From JBHHZJ01 sp046758005 (GTDB lineage: Bacteria > Pseudomonadota > Alphaproteobacteria > Kiloniellales > J153): 64,000 nt of DNA. The stretch is taken from NCBI GenBank assembly GCA_046758005.1, contig JBHHZJ010000002.1, forward strand, positions 31,089 to 95,088, read 5' to 3'. A program made the translations under genes and the position numbers. Shown in pieces: positions 61,966 through 64,000 of the stretch. The notes under the pieces were generated by a model. The model made no database searches. It was not told the DNA's origin and was given only the letters and a program-made list of their open reading frames with translations. Numbering within the stretch: position 1 is the first letter of the stretch; each line of letters begins with the position of its first letter.

Positions 61966-62937
61966 CTACTCGGCGGCGACGCCGGGGGTCAGGCCCTGGA
62001 CCCTGGCCAGTTCCTCGCCGAGGAAGCGGGCCACCGCCCGCATGCCGGTCAGGGGCACGGCCGCGTCCGCCTCGGCCTGCGCGTTGTAGTTGGTGTTCGT
62101 GTTCACATCGTAGGTGAACAACTCGCCGGAGCGATCCGTAATGAATTCGATCCCGGCGATCTCGGTATCGTTGTCGCGCAGGAAGCGGGCGTAGCGCTCG
62201 AGGATCGGGTGCGCGAAGTCGCGGACTATGGTGAACTTGTTCGGCTTGGGCGCATCGGCCGGACAGAAGGCGTCCTCGACGTTGCAGGCATCCGCCGGGC
62301 ACAGCTCGAACCCGTCGCTCGTGTCAACCCGGACCGCGTAGAGGAACATGCCGCCGACGAACTCGCAGCGGGTGATGAACGGCGCGGGTGGGCGGACGTA
62401 TTCCTGAATCAACCAGACCCCGTCGATGGGGGCCTCTTCGGCCGCCTGCGCGCCGTCGAGGTAGGCGGCGATGGCGTCCACCGACTGGAAAAGCTGCACT
62501 CCCAGCCCCTTGCCGCCGCGGTTGGGCTTCAGGATGTAGGGACCGGGGCCGAAGCCGCGCGCAGCCGCCAGCACGTTGTCGCGGCCGACCGCGGCCACCG
62601 TGCGCGGCGTCCGGACGCCGGCGCGGTTGAGCGCGGCGTACTGGGCCAGCTTGCTGACCTCCAGATACAACGCCCGGCTGGTGTTGACCGTGCGGCGGCC
62701 GTGCGCCTCCAGCCAGTTGAGCACGCCGTGGGTCAACTCCGGCGCGTAGCGGTGCCCGCGCGTGTGCGAGGAGGCGCTCATCCGGTTGTAGAACACGCCC
62801 TGCGGCGGTTCGGCGTCGAAGGCCACCGTGCCTTCGTCGAGGAACCATTCCTCGTAAGGGAGGCCGAGCTCGACGAAGGCCTCGCGCAGGGGCTCCACCC
62901 AGGCGCTGTTCTCGTGCAGCACGTAGATCCGGCTCAT
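61966..62937 (-). CDS. ATP-grasp ligase (RimK-like)
   Basis: A 323-residue protein. ATP-grasp features: NTSRALYLEVSKLAQYAALNRAGVRTPRT is the substrate/ATP interface, YILKPNRGGKGLGVQLF is the phosphate-binding loop, VWLIQEYVRPP the adenine strand, and AGIEFITDRSGELFTYDVNTNTNYN carries the Mg-binding Glu, Asp and Asn. The family joins a carboxylate to an amine, as in glutamate ligation by RimK. No partner gene hints at the substrate. Its reverse-strand stop is 13 bp from the aldolase stop. It is preceded by an AT-rich stretch (62938-63010) that may hold its promoter. Confidence 0.86.
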   Translation of the reverse strand: MSRIYVLHENSAWVEPLREAFVELGLPYEEWFLDEGTVAFDAEPPQGVFYNRMSASSHTRGHRYAPELTHGVLNWLEAHGRRTVNTSRALYLEVSKLAQYAALNRAGVRTPRTVAAVGRDNVLAAARGFGPGPYILKPNRGGKGLGVQLFQSVDAIAAYLDGAQAAEEAPIDGVWLIQEYVRPPAPFITRCEFVGGMFLYAVRVDTSDGFELCPADACNVEDAFCPADAPKPNKFTIVRDFAHPILERYARFLRDNDTEIAGIEFITDRSGELFTYDVNTNTNYNAQAEADAAVPLTGMRAVARFLGEELARVQGLTPGVAAE

Positions 62938-63127
62938 CGTAAAAATCCAATCCCTGAGTGTTAAATAGTAATTTTGGACGATTGTTAATGTTAAATTAAG
63001 GAATTCTTACCGCCGTTACAAGAAAATGTTTCAGCCGGACCGGTTTGGGCGCGGGGTCCGGCGGCAACTGCCTTGCGCGCGCGCCGGCAGGCGCTAGATT
63101 TTGCGGCGTGACAGCGGGAGTCCCGGC

Positions 63128-63955
63128 ATGAACGTGATCGGCACGGCGCTTGGCGCGTACCTTCTGCTCGCCGGCGCGGTCTTCCTGATGCAGCGCACGC
63201 TGCTCTATCCCGGCGCCAAGGAGGCGCCCGATATCGCGCAGGCCGGCGTGCCCGGACTCCAGGAGGTCTCCACCGAGACCGCCGACGGCCTGCGGCTCAC
63301 CCACTGGTACCGGCCGCCGGTCGAGCCCGACGGCCCGGTGGTCGTGGTCTTCCACGGCAACGCCGGGCACTTGGGGGACCGCGTGCCCAAGCTGGCCGCG
63401 TTGATGCGCGCCGGGTTCGGGGCCCTGTTCGCCGGCTATCGCGGTTACGGCGGCAATCCGGGCCGGCCGACGGAGGAGGATCTCACGGCCGACGCGCGCC
63501 TGCTGCTCGACTGGCTGGCAGGGCAGGGCGTCGGCCCGGAGCGCACCGTGCTCTTCGGCGAGAGCCTGGGCACCGGGATCGCGGTCAAGATGGCGGCCGA
63601 GCGGCCGACTGCGGCGCTGATCCTCGAGGCGCCCTACACCTCGATCGCCGAGTTGGCGCAGCTGCATTACTGGTACCTGCCGGCGCGCTGGCTGCTGCTC
63701 GACAAGTGGAACTCGCTCGACCGTGTCGGGCGGATCGCGGCGCCGCTGCTCGTGCTGCACGGCGCGCGCGACCGGACCGTGCCGCTGCGCTACGGCCGCC
63801 GTCTGTTCGAGGCCGCACCCGAGCCCAAGGAATTCATGGTCCTGGAGCAGGGGGCGCACGCCGATCTTTTCGACTTCCCGCAGGTGCCCTCGCGCGTCAT
63901 CGACTTCGTGCGCCGGCACGTCCCCAACGGCGCCTCGCTCGAATTACGGCGGTAA
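63128..63955 (+). CDS. Alpha/beta hydrolase, membrane-anchored (BEM46/YfhR-like)
   Basis: 275 residues from ATG 63128 with GGGAG upstream. An N-terminal helix (VIGTALGAYLLLAGAVFLM) anchors or exports it. The hydrolase fold shows VVVVFHGNAGH (oxyanion region), GYGGNPGRPTEEDL, the nucleophile elbow FGESLGTG (Ser), LVLHGARDRTVPLRYG (Asp) and EQGAHADLF (His). The full triad is present. Proteins of this type are uncharacterised serine hydrolases. It ends 45 bp before the window edge. Confidence 0.88.
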   Translation: MNVIGTALGAYLLLAGAVFLMQRTLLYPGAKEAPDIAQAGVPGLQEVSTETADGLRLTHWYRPPVEPDGPVVVVFHGNAGHLGDRVPKLAALMRAGFGALFAGYRGYGGNPGRPTEEDLTADARLLLDWLAGQGVGPERTVLFGESLGTGIAVKMAAERPTAALILEAPYTSIAELAQLHYWYLPARWLLLDKWNSLDRVGRIAAPLLVLHGARDRTVPLRYGRRLFEAAPEPKEFMVLEQGAHADLFDFPQVPSRVIDFVRRHVPNGASLELRR

Positions 63956-64000
63956 TGCGGGGACATAATTCTCATAATTCGGTGACAGTATACTTAATTC

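Overview
The window is a GC-rich chromosomal segment from what looks like an alphaproteobacterium. The evidence is a complete Flp/Tad pilus locus with the Caulobacter-type order and a CpaD lipoprotein, tightly overlapping reading frames, and Liv-type and TRAP-type transport genes. No rRNA, tRNA, CRISPR array or phage module was seen. AT-rich DNA occurs only in a few intergenic islands (about 9575-9734, 11320-11660, 43130-43250, 62938-63010). All functional names come from reading the translations for motifs; no database search was run.

Layout. 1-617: 3'-truncated FAD oxidoreductase. 769-9574 (minus): flp-cpaA-cpaB-cpaC-cpaD-cpaE-cpaF-tadB-tadC, a full Tad pilus export operon. 9735-10928 (minus): PAP2/IPC-synthase-like membrane enzyme. 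11680-16649 (plus): small membrane protein, tadE, then a tandem triplication of a TadG-like gene (period about 1425 bp, each extra copy carrying a decayed piece of the tadE 3' end). 16959-19814 (plus): GT-C/STT3-like membrane protein and an endonuclease/phosphatase-fold protein.

19913-31606 (minus) is the most unusual block. It encodes five secreted or membrane-anchored proteins: a single-pass protein, two large paralogous transglutaminase-like proteins that carry Ser where the catalytic Cys is expected, a Cys-rich charged protein, and a 1674-residue protein with two discoidin-like domains, two von Willebrand A domains, a peptidoglycan-binding domain and a C-terminal PDZ domain. I regard it as the best candidate for an undescribed cell-surface system.

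32317-32472 is a transposase remnant. 33229-36396 encodes an EndoQ-like PHP nuclease fused to a UvrD helicase. 36553-42976 (minus) is a catabolic operon: allantoinase-like deacetylase, hydantoin racemase-like protein and a five-gene Liv-type ABC importer, divergent from a GntR regulator and an amidohydrolase (43372-45005). 45141-49777 is a SoeABC-type cytoplasmic molybdoenzyme (probable sulfite dehydrogenase). A nitrilase, a hemerythrin, a PanB-like gene with a frameshift and a second GntR regulator follow.

53380-54224 is a decayed zone with a frameshifted DUF6166 gene and a truncated TRAP receptor. Then come a sterol-desaturase-like hydroxylase, a lone pstB behind a leader with strong hairpins, a patatin, a bactofilin, a fatty acid desaturase, a GxxExxY gene bracketed by inverted repeats, a phosphonopyruvate decarboxylase-like enzyme, a class II aldolase, an ATP-grasp ligase and an alpha/beta hydrolase.
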